Positions 9,385 through 21,239 of a DNA stretch of 64,000 nt are shown here, in pieces. The stretch lies in assembly GCA_963580285.1 (NCBI GenBank), contig OY757011.1:151775092-151839091 (forward strand), read 5' to 3'. Made by a program: the position numbers and the translations under genes. The notes below the pieces were generated by a model. The model saw only the letters and a program-made list of their open reading frames with translations, did no database searches and was not told where the DNA came from. Position 1 is the first letter of the stretch. The number at the start of each line of letters is the position of its first letter. The stretch comes from Lucinisca nassula. Taxonomy: Eukaryota; Mollusca; Bivalvia; Lucinida; Lucinidae.

Positions 9385-10510
9385 AAAGTTGACCCCAAAG
9401 GAGTTGCAAAACTTTTGGACAAGCTCAACATACATAAGGCATCTGGCCAAGCGTCGGATCCAGTCCCTGTTTTGTCTGGTGTCCCACAAGGTTAGGTACT
9501 TGGACCGGTCCTTTTCTTGATATTTATTAATGATCTTCCTGATAATATCAGGTCATCTGTTCGCTTGTTTGCTGATGATTGTGTTTTGTATAGGAATATA
9601 TATACTTCTTCCGACTGCCTTATCTTACAAGATAGCCTAGCACATTGGGAGGCCGATTGACAAATGAAGTTCAATGTGGCCAAATGCCACTCAATGAGGT
9701 GTCACGGCACCCTCCAGACAAGCAGATTAAATTCAACTACTCACTACATCAGCATACATTGGAACATGTCCAGTCCGCAAAATATCTTGATATCTATATC
9801 ACCATCGCTGATAATCTTGATTGGGGTCAACATATTTCTGAGATTAAATCTAAGGCAACTAGGACATTATGGTTTCTTAGACGCAATTTGGCTTTTGCTC
9901 CTAGGCAGACAAAGGATGTTGCATACAAAACCTTGGTTCGACCTCAACTCGAGTATGCATCACCTGTTTGGCATCCCCATGTTAAAACTCAGGTTGAGAA
10001 GGTTCAGAGGACGGCTGCCCGATGGACCTGCAGGCGATGGCGTAACAGAAGTAGTGTTGGTGAAATGCTCGATGAGCTGGAGTGGCCATCGTTGGAGGCC
10101 CGTCGCGAGCAGTCCTCTTTAACCTTCTTTTATAAGATACACTCTGACACAGTGTCTCTTAATAAAGATAAATACTTGACCCCTGTGACTACTTCAACTC
10201 AAACAAGGGCATCAAAATTAAACAACAGTAAATATCGTAGATACCAGGCCTATAGTGATGCCCTAAAGAATTCTTTCTTCCCTAGAACTAGAAAGTGGAA
10301 TAGTCCCCCCCCACCCCCTCTGTGTTAAATGCCAAAACTGCAGAGGAGTTCAAAGCCCGCATGGTGTAGAATGGGACCCAGATGTGTGCGTTTTAGTACA
10401 CCTCTGAAAGCAGATTGTAAATAGTTTTAAGAACTCATCCACGCACCACCCAACTGAGGTAATGGCCAAGTATGACCGACTCAGTATATGAAGATAGATA
10501 GATAGATAGC
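9385..10510 (+). pseudogene. LINE C copy, RT and C-terminal region
   Basis: It starts with the pre-RT block PKGVAKLLDKLNIHKASGQ near 9400, then jumps by deletion to DPVPVLSGVPQG (block 4). FADDCVLYRNIY, the catalytic ADD block, follows near 9570. The C-terminal region reads SAKYLDIYI, TRTLWFLRRNLAFAPRQTKD, LVRPQLEYASPVWHP and ARWTCRRWRNRSSVGEMLDE, to about 10320. It carries a stop in PQG-stop-VLGP, a W-to-stop near 9658 and a frameshift at HWEAD. The 3' UTR ends in a (GATA)n tail at 10492-10510. It is close to the better-preserved copy at 37861-39122. Confidence 0.85.
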
Positions 10511-10592
10511 TGCTTCCAATTTGTGGGACTTTTATCAGATATCGAGATGAAATGTCATCTCAAGCCCTGCCACCCAGTGAAACCAAATAGGG
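10511..10592 (-). repeat. SINE2 fragment
   Basis: Minus-strand SINE2 piece (CTTCCAATTTGTGGGACTTT to ACCAAATAGGGTTTA), cut off by the Penelope tail that follows. Confidence 0.7.
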
Positions 10593-10820
10593 TTTATTTT
10601 TTTATGGTTTGTCTTTGGGTGTTTGTGTCGCTTATATTATTTTATTTTGGATAGCCTATTGGCCATTTTGTGGGAAAGTAACTCTCCTCTTGGCTTTCCG
10701 CTGTTGATGTTTCCATTGGGGTATGTTGTTTCATGTTTGTGTTTCTTTCCCTTTGGTGTCTCTGATGGGAGCTGTGGGTTAATTGTATCGATTCCTGATC
10801 ATTGCCTCCACTTCTATTTT
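10593..10820 (+). mobile_element. Penelope-like 3' tail, tail-to-tail with the next copy
   Basis: A truncated plus-strand tail from GGTTTGTCTTTGGGTGTTTG to the shared end CCACTTCTATTTT at 10820. After a 10-bp spacer the next copy begins in the opposite orientation at 10831. Confidence 0.8.
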
Positions 10821-10830
10821 ATGAGCATGG

Positions 10831-13100
10831 AAAGTAGAAGTAAACCAATGAACAGGAATCGGTACAATTAACTTACTCCACCCATCAAATACACCAAAGG
10901 GAAAGAAACACAAACATGAAGCGACCAGACCATAATGGAAACCTAAACAAAGGAAGGCCATAAGGACAGTTACTTTCCCACAAAATGGCCGAATGGCCAT
11001 CCAAAATAAAAAGACACAAGTGATACACACAGTAAGTAACAAACAACAACATAAATAAACCGCCACAGAAGAACCGCCTTGGAACGGTCAGTGGAAAGGG
11101 GGGGGGGGGGGGGGGGGGGGGGGAGAGGGGCTTAAATCGATTTTACGTGGCCATAATCCTCGCCCTTACCTCTGTCACGGTATACACTAATTTTGTTTAG
11201 TCCGCATGAAGGCTTCCTAAATCATCAGTGTAACATCTCCGAGAACATACAAATAAAAAAACTACAGAGATAAAACAAGGTTGAGGACTCGACAGCATAC
11301 AACAACAGAATTGCTGGAGCAAAAGAAAACCAACAGTTAGACTCCGATGGGCCCGACCAAAGACGGAGCATCAGGCGCCAACCAACATAAAGAATATTAA
11401 AATAAAATAAAATTCCATTTATGTTTTTACGCTGGGACCGTCATATAATCTTAGGCCCGACCCACCGGTGTGCAATCAAAGAGGGAAGCAAAGTTGCCAA
11501 CCGTGATTGGGTTAACCACCATGCATGCAGTCTGTTTTATAAGATTTATGTTGTACCCAATCTTTATATATCGACGAACGATTTTACGAAATTGGATACT
11601 AAAGACATTACAGGCATGTGTTTTTCTAAATTTATATACTAAGTCACCATAGAATTGGGGTTCCGATAGGCCTTGTTGCAGAAGTGTTTTAAGTCCAACA
11701 TTGAATTTTGAAACCAAATCAGAATGACGTCTATAAAACTTAGAGAAAAGGCTTTACGTAGTTTATGATACCGATACCCCTGATTAAGAAGTTTAGCGGT
11801 TAATAATTTATTACGAGTGTTGAAGTCGGATACATGACTAGACACTCTTGCGAATCGAATTAACTGCGAAATATAAACCCCGTACGATGTCGCACGAGGA
11901 ACATCACCCTCCAAAAAAGGAAAATTTACAATCTCGAAATCAAAATCATCACGTTTATCATAAATTTTGCAAGAAACAAATCCATCTACAATAAATGTAA
12001 ATCCGAAAAGGGGGCCTCGGTATCAGAGGAATTTGCCTTGTTTAACTGAAGTTCTAGGGGACAAATCTGACCTATCAAACCATCAAAGTAAGTATTGTCA
12101 ATATTTAATAAATCATCTAAATATCTAGAAGTAAAGCTAAAAGCGTCAATAATTTCAGATTGGTTATCAATGGAAAGCGACAACATGAAGTAGCTTTCAT
12201 AACAATACAAGAACAGATCAGCCACAAGAGGTGTGCAATTCGTACCCATCGGAATACCCACAATTTGTCAAAATAACTTAGTACCGAATCTAATATAAAT
12301 ATTGTAAAGTAGAAAGGTGAGGGCATCACACACTTTCTGACATTACCAAAGTGTATAATTCTTATGCTCTTTAGAAGTGAAAAATGCATTTCTGACATTA
12401 CATGCAAGATAGAGAGAATCTTCTATGTGAAAAGCCCATTCAATTAAATCATTAAGATTTTCTTTTATAAGATTATGAGGAAGTGTAGTGTAAAGAGTGG
12501 AAAATCGTAAGTAGACAGACTTGAAGCACGAAAACGCCTGGATTTCAATTTATTTAAAACCTCATTCGAATTTTTTATAGACCAAAACAGATTTCTTCCT
12601 GATCTTTCAAAGACTTTATCACAATATTTAATTACATGCGTTTTAATAGCAGTAAGACAGGAGGTTAATAATTTAGAAAAATCAGTGGTAGTGCAAGAGC
12701 TAGAATTTGCAATAAACCGTGCTTTGTAAGGTCTTTTATGAAGTTTAGATAACCAGTATAGCGTAGGAAGCTTGTCTTGGCCTTCTGTAACACACACAGC
12801 AAACTTGGTGGCTGAATGACACATATGTTCATCTACTTTAGCTCTCTCTTCAGCTAAAGGCTGAAGTTCATAGACCTTAGTACCACCAAGCCCCTGCTTA
12901 AGCGTGTTAACATAGTGGAGCCGTCACACAACGACGACGTTGTTAGCGGCCTTGTCTGCAGGGGCCAAAACAAACTTCTTATGAAATTCTTGAATACCTA
13001 GTTTAAGATGACATAAAGACGTCTTAGGCTTAGGAGGTAATAAGTTAGCAGTCAATCAGGTTTTACCAGATTTCTAGAAAAAGAGGTGTTTCAAAGCCCA
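10831..13100 (-). mobile_element. Penelope-like retroelement, long copy
   Basis: Minus strand: coding region about 13080-11451, followed by a ~610-bp tail to 10831 with the family's 3' end. The tail includes an expanded G run at 11098-11123. No GIY-YIG endonuclease is visible after the RT. The 5' end near 13100 is undefined. Confidence 0.75.
11451..13080 (-). pseudogene. Penelope-like reverse transcriptase, several frameshifts
   Basis: Reading from 13080 downwards: the conserved LAPADKAANNVVVV-like block (about 12960), DKLPTLYWLSKLHKRPYKAR (12790), SLSTYDF with the catalytic Asp of motif A (~12500), GIPMGTNCTPLVADLF (motif B, ~12255) and SRYLDDLLNIDN with YLDD motif C (~12120). Then DVPRATSYGVYISQLIRF (11905), LLQQGLSEPQFYGDLVYKF (11690) and an end at CTPVGRA-stop (11451). 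Frameshifts lie near 12500, 11990, 11745 and 11600. Penelope-like RTs are telomerase-related and copy the element RNA at a DNA end. The motif style fits this group better than LINE or LTR RTs, but I cannot exclude another telomerase-like lineage. Other copies lie at 21240-21815, 22990-24560 and 27190-27906. Confidence 0.75.
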
Positions 13101-13885
13101 TCATGACCCTGTCAAGAATCCCATTAAAATCCTTCAGCATGAAATGTTATCTCCTTCTTGGAGCTAATTTATAGGATAAATAAAACCACATGTTGATAAT
13201 CTAGCAAATGGACTGAACTGATCATATAGTTGTTATAGTTGTTATGCCGTTCATTTGTTTTTATCTGAGTGATTTTAATATGTAAAAACAAATGATAAAT
13301 AATTTTACAAATCGATTTTGTGTGAGACATCTTGGGTATCAATTGTACAGCATACCTTGGTTAACAGTGTTTTACAGACAAAATAAATCAAAGCACTGAA
13401 AACACTGGTTGGTATATATACTGTCTTCGAGTGTATGCTGGGAAAATATAGTAGTCCTGATCTGTTTTGTTTATCCTTTAAATTAAACCTTTTAAGCTAA
13501 AAATTGTAGACCCTGATCAGACACAGCATTTTGCGGCGTCTGACCCTTAAATTCCTCTACTGTAAGCAACAGAGTCGACCCTGTTCTGCGGTGTCTGATC
13601 TGGGTCCTCACTGTTTGTTAAGCCAAACACATGGACCAGCCCGGATTCTATTATACAACACAGTGATCTCACTGCGACAAAATTAGCACTGCTACGCTTG
13701 TACATTCTTTAAATAAGTTACCTGGATTTCCTCCAGTGATAGTCACGTGGACTTTACTACTGGAGAGCTTCTATGCTTAGTAACTGTGGGTCGACTGCTA
13801 AACAGTCGACCAAAAATACCAAGACCGGGGTAAAGTCTGTATACGCTTTTATATCAAGCAAATAAAAAGAGGGCCAAGATGGTCC
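13101..13885. other. unassigned spacer with hairpin-module remnants
   Basis: No gene. At 13505-13640 two damaged copies of the CTGATCAGAC...GCGGCGTCTGA hairpin module of the TTAA MITEs can be seen; the rest is AT-rich without structure I recognise. Confidence 0.4.
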
Positions 13886-14593
13886 TGAATCGCTCACCTG
13901 ATTTCAAAGATGTCACATAGCTTCTGAAAGTTCTGGTGGCCATCTTGTTCATCAGAGCTGAACAATTTTATCTAATTCTGTAGACGGTCACCTCAGCAAC
14001 ATTCCTGTGAAGTTTGAATCAAATTGGCCAAAGGGTTTATGAGGAGTTGGCATTTAAATCAAACTGTTAACCTTTTTGTTTTTAGCTCTGGCTGCCATTA
14101 TTGGTTCATCTGAGACAAACGATTTTAAATATTATGGTAGAGAGTCAACTAAGCAACATTCCTTTGACATTTGATTGAAATTGGCCCAAGGGTTTATGAG
14201 GAGTTGATATTTTAAGCAAATTGTTGAGGATTTTTTTTTAATTTTTAGCTCTGGTGGCCATTCCATTCAGCCAAGCCAAACGATTTTAGCTGATTTGATA
14301 GATGGTCACCTAAGCAATATTTCCATGAAGTTTGTATGAAATTGGCCCAAGGGTATAAGAGGAGTTGCTGTTTAAAGATTTTTTTCCATTGGCGGCCATC
14401 TTGTTCATTGGAGCAGAACGATTTCAACTATTTTGGTAGTGGGTCACCTGAGCATCATTCCTATAAAGATTGATTGAAGTTGGCGCAAGGTTGAGGAGGG
14501 CTGGCATATAAAGCAACTTGTTGACATTTTCTATATTTAGCTCTGGCGGCCATTTTACTCATCAGAGCTGGAGTGTTTTAGCTAATTTTGGTA

Positions 14594-14880
14594 GTTTGTT
14601 TGTATTGGTGTTTAATGGCCCAAGTCACCACTATTTTAGGTCATTTTTGAGCCGGTCAGTTTACCCATCCTCAATTTTCCTGGGCAGGCTTATTTGTAAG
14701 CGGTTAACCAGTACAGTGCACATTCTTTCGCCAGAAACTGAAAACTGCCCTTATTGAATCAGCGTAAGGGAGAGAATGACCGTAGAAAAGATTTCAAAAT
14801 CAGTCTCCGCGAAAATGTTGCCGACCACTGCAGGTATCGAACACGCATGCACATCCGACTAACTACAAAGGCTGGTAACT
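14594..14880 (-). mobile_element. SINE1, tRNA-derived, full length
   Basis: The minus strand shows a tRNA-like head at 14880-14815, a middle block with TCATTCTC and GTGCACTGTACTGG, and a tail ending in GTTTAATGGCCC with ACAAAC repeats. It provides the uninterrupted version of the sequence split at 50858-52098. A 10-bp direct repeat ATTTTGGTAG flanks it, though the host array also contains this word. Confidence 0.8.
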
Positions 14881-15544
14881 ATTTTGGTAGAAGGTCACCT
14901 TAGCAACATTCCTATGAAGTTTGAATAAAATTGGCCCAAGCGTTTAGTAGAATTTGTCATTTAAAGGTTGTTCTATTTTTAGCTCTGGTGGCCATTTTTC
15001 TCATCGGAGTTAAACCGTTTTAGCTATTTTAGTAGAGTGTCACCTAAGCAAAATTCCTATGAAGTTGTATTGAAATTGGCTTATGGGTTTGGGAGGAGTT
15101 GTCGTTTAAAGCTTTTTTCTGTTTTTAGCTAATTTGGAAGAGGGTCACCTAAGTAACATTCCTATGAAGTTTGATTGAAATTTGCCGATGTGTATAGGAG
15201 GAGATGGCATTTAAAGAAAATTGTTAACGTTTTTCTGTTTTTAGCTCCAGCTGCCTTTTTTGCTCATCGTAGCAGAACCGGTTGAGCTATTTCGGTAGAA
15301 GGTAACCTATGCAACATTCCTATGAAGTTTGAATGAAATTGGCCCAAGCGTTTAGAAAGAGTTGTTGTTTAAATTTTTCTATTGTTAAGCTCTGGCGGCC
15401 ATCTTGTTCATCGGAATGGAACCGTCAAAGCTTAGCTATTTGGGCAGAGGGTCACCTAAGCAACATTCCTATGAAGTTTGATTGAAATTGGTCCAATGCA
15501 CATCACGAAAAGACGCCTATATAATTTTGACCCCCTTGAACCTT

Positions 15545-15661
15545 ATTTTTCTTATTTCTGCTCTAAAATATACTCGTAGATTGTGGGTACGAGTTAGTAC
15601 CGCCTCGATGAGGCGGTTCTAACGAGTACCACAATCTATATTTTGAGAAAAGTAAGAAAAA
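15545..15661. repeat. long imperfect hairpin
   Basis: Nested inverted arms around a centre at 15607: inner TAGATTGTGGGTACGAG...CCGCCTC against GAGGCGG...ACAATCTA, and outer TTTTTCTTATTTCTGCTC against a matching AGAAAAGTAAGAAAAAT. This is a MITE or foldback remnant within the tandem array. Confidence 0.7.
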
Positions 15662-15904
15662 TATCACAATTTTTATCTTAAGAGTTTCATTTTTCCGGCG
15701 ATAAAGGTTACAATGTATTTGTATAAAAGTGTTTTCGTATTGAGAGCCCATCACACAGAGCTGTCAGGTATGCGGTCTGGCCTTGTAGGGTCATAAGCTC
15801 CTTGGCCAAGGGTATTAGAGATGTTGTTTAAAGATTTTCTATTTTCAGCTCTGGTGGCCATCTTGATCAACGGAACGATTTTAGCTATTGTGATAGAGGG
15901 TCAC

Positions 15905-16502
15905 TTAACCCATTCCCACTTGGGGACTTTGTGAATTTTGTTGATTTTCGCAGTGTTGCCTAGGACAGCAACTTCATCTAACCATTATTTCATAACGAAT
16001 GGTCTGTTTTACATCAAACTCGGCAGGAATGTTCACTGACAGTAGCCTTTCAAATGGCTAAATCATCTTTGCTGTGGTAACAAGGGGGCATCTCAAAGTT
16101 GTCAAAAAGTGTGATTTCACATGTATTTTTGACCGAATCTTAATCTTCACACTGCTGTCAAGGCAACAGTTAAGGGGTTTGGCACTGGCCATTTTCACTG
16201 TCTGCAGCATGTTTTATCAGCTTCAATTTCGAGGCATTTTTTACCCAGACATCCTCAGATTTCATTTCAGTGGCCCCCAATTTTGTTCGGCGGTGATGGG
16301 GCTACCGCCCCCTTCAAACCCCGCATAAGTATATTTTTAGTGAGGAGCCGCGCGAAAAAACAGGCCATATTTTAGGACCAATAATCCAAACGCAAACATA
16401 GCTGTCCAGGGGTGGGTATGCAGAATTTAAGTGGTTCTGGGGCTCAAAAAAGGGGATGGGGTGCATACACGCAAAAAGAGTATCTGAGTGGGAAAGGGTT
16501 AA
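15905..16502. mobile_element. TTAA-flanked MITE, family M3 (piggyBac-like)
   Basis: It is bounded by TTAA at 15905-15908 and 16499-16502, with inverted ends CCCATTCCCACTTGG / CCCTTTCCCACTCAG. The flanks (GGTCAC-TTAA-GCAA) join into the normal array motif GGTCACCTAAGCAA, so the insertion is precise. TTAA duplication and CCC-starting ends are piggyBac hallmarks. No transposase remains. Confidence 0.8.
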
Positions 16503-16750
16503 GCAAGATGCCTATGAAGTTTGATTGAAATTGGCCCAATGGTTAAGAAAGAGTTGACATTTAAAATCAAATTGTTGACGTTTTTTCTATTTTTGTTTTA
16601 GCTCTGGTGACCATCGTGTTCATTGGAGCGAAACGATTTTAGTTATTTTGGAAAAGGGTCACCTTAGCAATATTTCTATGAAGCTTGATTGAAATTGGCC
16701 CAAGGGTTACGGAGGATTTAGTATTTAAAGCATATTGTTGATGCCGAAAT

Positions 16751-17334
16751 CTCAGAAAAATGTACAGGCACACCCCTCTCTTCCCCTCCACTAACCGTCT
16801 GCTTTGTTGTCTGCTGGTTACTGTCATTGTTCAATGCAAACAGTGTGGACCCAAATCAGACTGTTCCTTTAAAAGCGATCTGATGAGGATGTACACAGTT
16901 TGCCTGCATGCAAACTTCTTGTTGGCTCACGGTTCCGATAAGGAGGAGGGAGTTATTGCCAAACCCGGGCGTCAGGCGTCCGGATTCGGCGTCTGCATTT
17001 AGTTCAAGTTTGGTATATTTTAAACATTTATGTTCAAATAAACTAAACAACAGGGAAAAACAATATTTAAAACAATAAATAGTTCCTTTTAACTCCATTT
17101 TTTCCAAATGGTTTTTTTTTTCTTTCTTTTTTCTTTTTGCTTAAATAAGACTTTTTATGTGTCCCAACTTCGGAGAGATTGGAAAGGCATACTGCTTTTT
17201 GGTTGTTTGTCCTTTCGTCGTTTATGCATAGCATATATAACTTTCAGTTTTGAGCATTTTGTACAGTGCAGGCTTTTCAAACCATAGCGTTACGTTTTAA
17301 CCGTATATACTAGGGTTTTTGAAATTTCAAATAT
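16751..17334. other. unassigned spacer
   Basis: No gene recognised. Fragments of the CTGTTTGC hairpin module (16840-16900) and T-rich runs (17100-17150) are visible. Confidence 0.4.
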
Positions 17335-18453
17335 GTATTCCTCATGGAAATTAGCTCACAATTTTTGGGTCGATAGTTTACAATCGATCCTAATTTACTA
17401 AATGGCAAAATCCGAAATTATACTTGCCCATGTGACCATCACTGATTTGGGAAAACCAGTATTACGGTTATTAATAGAAAAAGTCTGGCTATTTCTATCG
17501 ATGTTACAAGCAGGTCAGAGCTATTTATAGAGTCTGGACAGGAATCGTGTGCTAGGTTCGGCAAACACCAAATACCTAGATCAGAGGCCGCGGAATGTGG
17601 AGTCTGCTCAGCAGGTTGCATTACGAGGACTGTTCAAATATGAATGCAAGTAGAACGTTTCTCATGCACTAATGCGAAAATCACCTGGAAATAAATATCA
17701 CAGCGTAGAAAAACATTTTACCTATACATTGATACCAAACCTGTTAAAATCCGTGCACTTTAGCCATGTATATCGTTCGATAAACACTGTCTACTCTTGT
17801 ATACTAATACAAAACATGGTTGGAAGAAGATCAGAGTACGCCGTTGAAAAAGGTCGTTGTATTCTTGGTATATGGTGCAAAGACATTTTTGATAAAATAT
17901 GTTCGGTTTATGGGCATAATGAAATGTCTTTTCTGACAGTTTTTCGTTGGTGTAAGAAATTCAGCTGTGGGCTAGGCTCAACAGAAGATGCACCACATGA
18001 TCGTCGGCCGAAAAGAGCAACATCTGCCAAGATGGTCGCTAGAGTGAAAGAAATAGTTGCTACCGATGCACGATAAACCACTAGGCAAATAACTAGTATG
18101 GTTGGCATCTCATTAGGAGCAGCTCATACAATTCTGAAACGGGATTTGAAAATGAGAAAGATCTGTGCTAGATGGATTCCCCATCTGTTGACAGATGAGC
18201 AGAAAAAGACACGCGTTCAGTGCGCCAAGAAGTTGCTTAAAAAGTTTCCAAATTACAATGCACGGTATTTCGCTAATGTCGTCACAGGTGACGAGACATG
18301 GGTTCACTTTTTGAGCCAAAACGAAATATTCAGAACAAAATACGGGCAACAAAGTATTGCAAAAGACCATGCATTGCAAAGCGGACCATGAGCGTCAAGA
18401 GGGTAATGTATGCCATATTCTTTTCAAATCAGGGCCCTGCTATTCAGGTTGCT
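17335..18453 (+). repeat. 1119-bp tandem duplication, first copy (5' part of mariner)
   Basis: 17335-18453 is repeated directly as 18454-19572; I noticed only two differences (17418 and 17464 regions). The unit holds ~290 bp of left flank, the mariner 5' terminal repeat at 17624 and about two thirds of the transposase (17816-18453), ending abruptly at GGTTGCT-GT. Confidence 0.95.
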
Positions 18454-18742
18454 GTATTCCTCATGGAAATTAGCTCACAATTTTTGGGTCGATAGTTTAC
18501 AATCGATCCTAATTTACTAAATGGCAAAATCCGAAATCATACTTGCCCATGTGACCATCACTGATTTGGGAAAACCAGTATTGCGGTTATTAATAGAAAA
18601 AGTCTGGCTATTTCTATCGATGTTACAAGCAGGTCAGAGCTATTTATAGAGTCTGGACAGGAATCGTGTGCTAGGTTCGGCAAACACCAAATACCTAGAT
18701 CAGAGGCCGCGGAATGTGGAGTCTGCTCAGCAGGTTGCATTA

Positions 18743-20060
18743 CGAGGACTGTTCAAATATGAATGCAAGTAGAACGTTTCTCATGCACTAATGCGAAAAT
18801 CACCTGGAAATAAATATCACAGCGTAGAAAAACATTTTACCTATACATTGATACCAAACCTGTTAAAATCCGTGCACTTTAGCCATGTATATCGTTCGAT
18901 AAACACTGTCTACTCTTGTATACTAATACAAAACATGGTTGGAAGAAGATCAGAGTACGCCGTTGAAAAAGGTCGTTGTATTCTTGGTATATGGTGCAAA
19001 GACATTTTTGATAAAATATGTTCGGTTTATGGGCATAATGAAATGTCTTTTCTGACAGTTTTTCGTTGGTGTAAGAAATTCAGCTGTGGGCTAGGCTCAA
19101 CAGAAGATGCACCACATGATCGTCGGCCGAAAAGAGCAACATCTGCCAAGATGGTCGCTAGAGTGAAAGAAATAGTTGCTACCGATGCACGATAAACCAC
19201 TAGGCAAATAACTAGTATGGTTGGCATCTCATTAGGAGCAGCTCATACAATTCTGAAACGGGATTTGAAAATGAGAAAGATCTGTGCTAGATGGATTCCC
19301 CATCTGTTGACAGATGAGCAGAAAAAGACACGCGTTCAGTGCGCCAAGAAGTTGCTTAAAAAGTTTCCAAATTACAATGCACGGTATTTCGCTAATGTCG
19401 TCACAGGTGACGAGACATGGGTTCACTTTTTGAGCCAAAACGAAATATTCAGAACAAAATACGGGCAACAAAGTATTGCAAAAGACCATGCATTGCAAAG
19501 CGGACCATGAGCGTCAAGAGGGTAATGTATGCCATATTCTTTTCAAATCAGGGCCCTGCTATTCAGGTTGCTGTGCCTTAAGGCAAATATGTAAATGCGA
19601 AGTTTTACAAGAATAAAGTTCTTCGAAAATTGAAGAAATATTTCAAAGAACGAAGACCCGCAACTGGCTTGGCCAATGTCAGATTGCTACATGACAATGC
19701 GTCATCGCACAATGCGTTCATTGTGCAAGACTGTCTGAAGCAGGAAAAGGTTGTTGAACTCCCTCACCCCCCGTATTCCCCTGACCTTGCCCCGTGTGAC
19801 TTTTTTGTTCCCGTGGCTGAAAGAATACCTTTCTGGTCGAAAATTTGTACAGCGCAAACACATCGGTTCTGCAATATTCCAGTGCCTTCATAGTATACCT
19901 CGAAAAGACTACCAAAATGCATTCAATGATTGGATCAGAAGACTGAAAGTTTGTATATCTGTTAAAGGGGAATACTTTGAGGGGACATAAATTTTTCATC
20001 GAAATCTATCACGGAATCATTTTTATGTACTTAGTTGCATTCATATTTGAACAGTCCTCA
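18743..20060 (+). mobile_element. mariner transposon, full length
   Basis: 1318 bp between TA dinucleotides (18741-18742 and 20061-20062), with ~27-bp inverted ends GAGGACTGTTCAAATATGAA. Length and TA duplication fit Tc1/mariner elements. A second 5' end exists at 17624 because of the tandem duplication. Confidence 0.92.
18935..19990 (+). pseudogene. mariner DD34D transposase, inactivated
   Basis: The likely start is MVGRRSEYAVEKG at 18935. The N-terminal helix-turn-helix pair covers about residues 1-110. The linker carries RWIPHLLTDEQ, the mariner WVPHxL-type motif. The catalytic block DETWVHF (first Asp) is near 19412. The second Asp is in LLHDNASSH (~19690), and the third is the Asp of PYSPDLAPCD, 34 residues later, giving DD34D. 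Lesions: TAA at 19193 (after ATDAR), a frameshift near 19420, TAA at 19579-19581, and a frameshift in the T run near 19803. The C-terminus continues FPWLKEYLSGRKF to YFEGT-stop at 19990. The enzyme cuts and pastes the element at TA sites; this copy cannot encode it. Confidence 0.93.
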
Positions 20061-20062
20061 TA

Positions 20063-20560
20063 TTGGCACCAGGGCTATAATTTGAACACTCTTGGTATAG
20101 GTCCATTAGATGAAGCTTCATACCAAATATCAAAGACCTGGGCCTTCTGGTTGCAGAGAAGAAGACTTTTAAAGGTATTCCCTCTCTAAGTCTATGTAAA
20201 ACCAGTTGGCCCTGTGGCAGGGTCGTTTTTGGCCCCAGGGCTATAATTTGAACAATATAGGTAGAGTTCCACTAGATGAAGCTTCATATCAATTATCAAA
20301 GACCTGGGCCTTCTGGTTTCAGAGAAGAAGATTTTTAAAGATTTTCCCTAAGGCTATATGTATATATAAGCCTATGTAAAACGAGTGGGTCCCGACGCGG
20401 GGGCGTTTTTGGCCTCAGGGCTTTAATTTGAACAAACTTGGAAGAGGTTCACTAGATGAAGCTTCATACCAAATATCAAAGACCTGGGCCTTCTGGTTTC
20501 AGACAAGAATATTTTTATATGTTTTCCCTATACAAGCCTATGTAAAACCAGTGGGGCCCT
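20063..20560 (+). repeat. three ~180-bp tandem units
   Basis: Three units share GGGCTATAATTTGAACA, GATGAAGCTTCATACCAA, ATCAAAGACCTGGGCCTTCT and GCCTATGTAAAACCAGTGGG. The mariner is inserted at the left edge of the array. Confidence 0.85.
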
Positions 20561-21235
20561 TCAAATTTCAGTACCGACCTACATAATTGTTTGGCCATAT
20601 AATTCCATTTGGAATTTGTTTAAAGTGACTTTCATTTGATATACATAGTACAAATAGGTAAAGATGTACCTACCTATGCAATTACAGAGTAGATCGAGGT
20701 TAGATGGCCTCCATCTGATCAGGACCTACACTATTTGTCATCTAGTTTGCAAATTTGAATAAATACATTATATATCAAGTAATTTGATTGGTCGATAGTG
20801 AGAAATACGTGTGTCTTATAAATACATGCAGCAGGATAAGGGTGAAACAGTTCTCATAAGAATAGACCAGGTGAGTCCCATGCTAATGTCTTTTTTCATG
20901 GAGAAATAAGAACAAGTAAACCTCAATTATCTTTTGTTTTCAGCTGACTTGGTGATAATTACTGCTGATCCATTACACAATAGAAAGATTTATACATATA
21001 TATATATAAAAAATATTTACATACTTCTGATTGTGCAATTGCCACTTATATAAGGATAAACTGAATAAAGGGTAGTACTGCTTCATTTCATTAAAATTGG
21101 CTACCGCACATAACATTTGAATAGCTTTCACCTGTTTCTTCCCATTATGAGAAACCAGCTATCAGGGAGTCTGCAGTCAGAAAATTTATGTTTATGATAA
21201 AATAGATCCCTGCTGATAAAGCTGAAACTCAGAGC
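20561..21235. other. AT-rich spacer with an M1 MITE remnant
   Basis: At 20690-20850 the right half of an M1 MITE is visible (CATCTGATCAGGACCTACAC, AAGTAATTTGATTGGT and CAGCAGGATAAGGGT). Nothing else is recognised. Confidence 0.55.
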
Positions 21236-21239
21236 ACCG

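Larger units (their letters stand above)
13886..16750 (+). repeat. ~150-bp tandem array inside a CTCACCTGA-type element
   Basis: The array begins after GAATCGCTCACCTGA. About ten diverged units of 140-165 bp each hold AGCTCTGGCGGCCATCTTG, TTTTAGCTATTTTGGTAGAG, GGTCACCTAAGCAACATTCC and ATTGAAATTGGCCCAAGGG. This is like the central arrays of bivalve 'pearl'-type elements (family knowledge). It is interrupted by a SINE (14594-14880), a hairpin (15545-15661) and a TTAA element (15905-16502). Confidence 0.8.
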
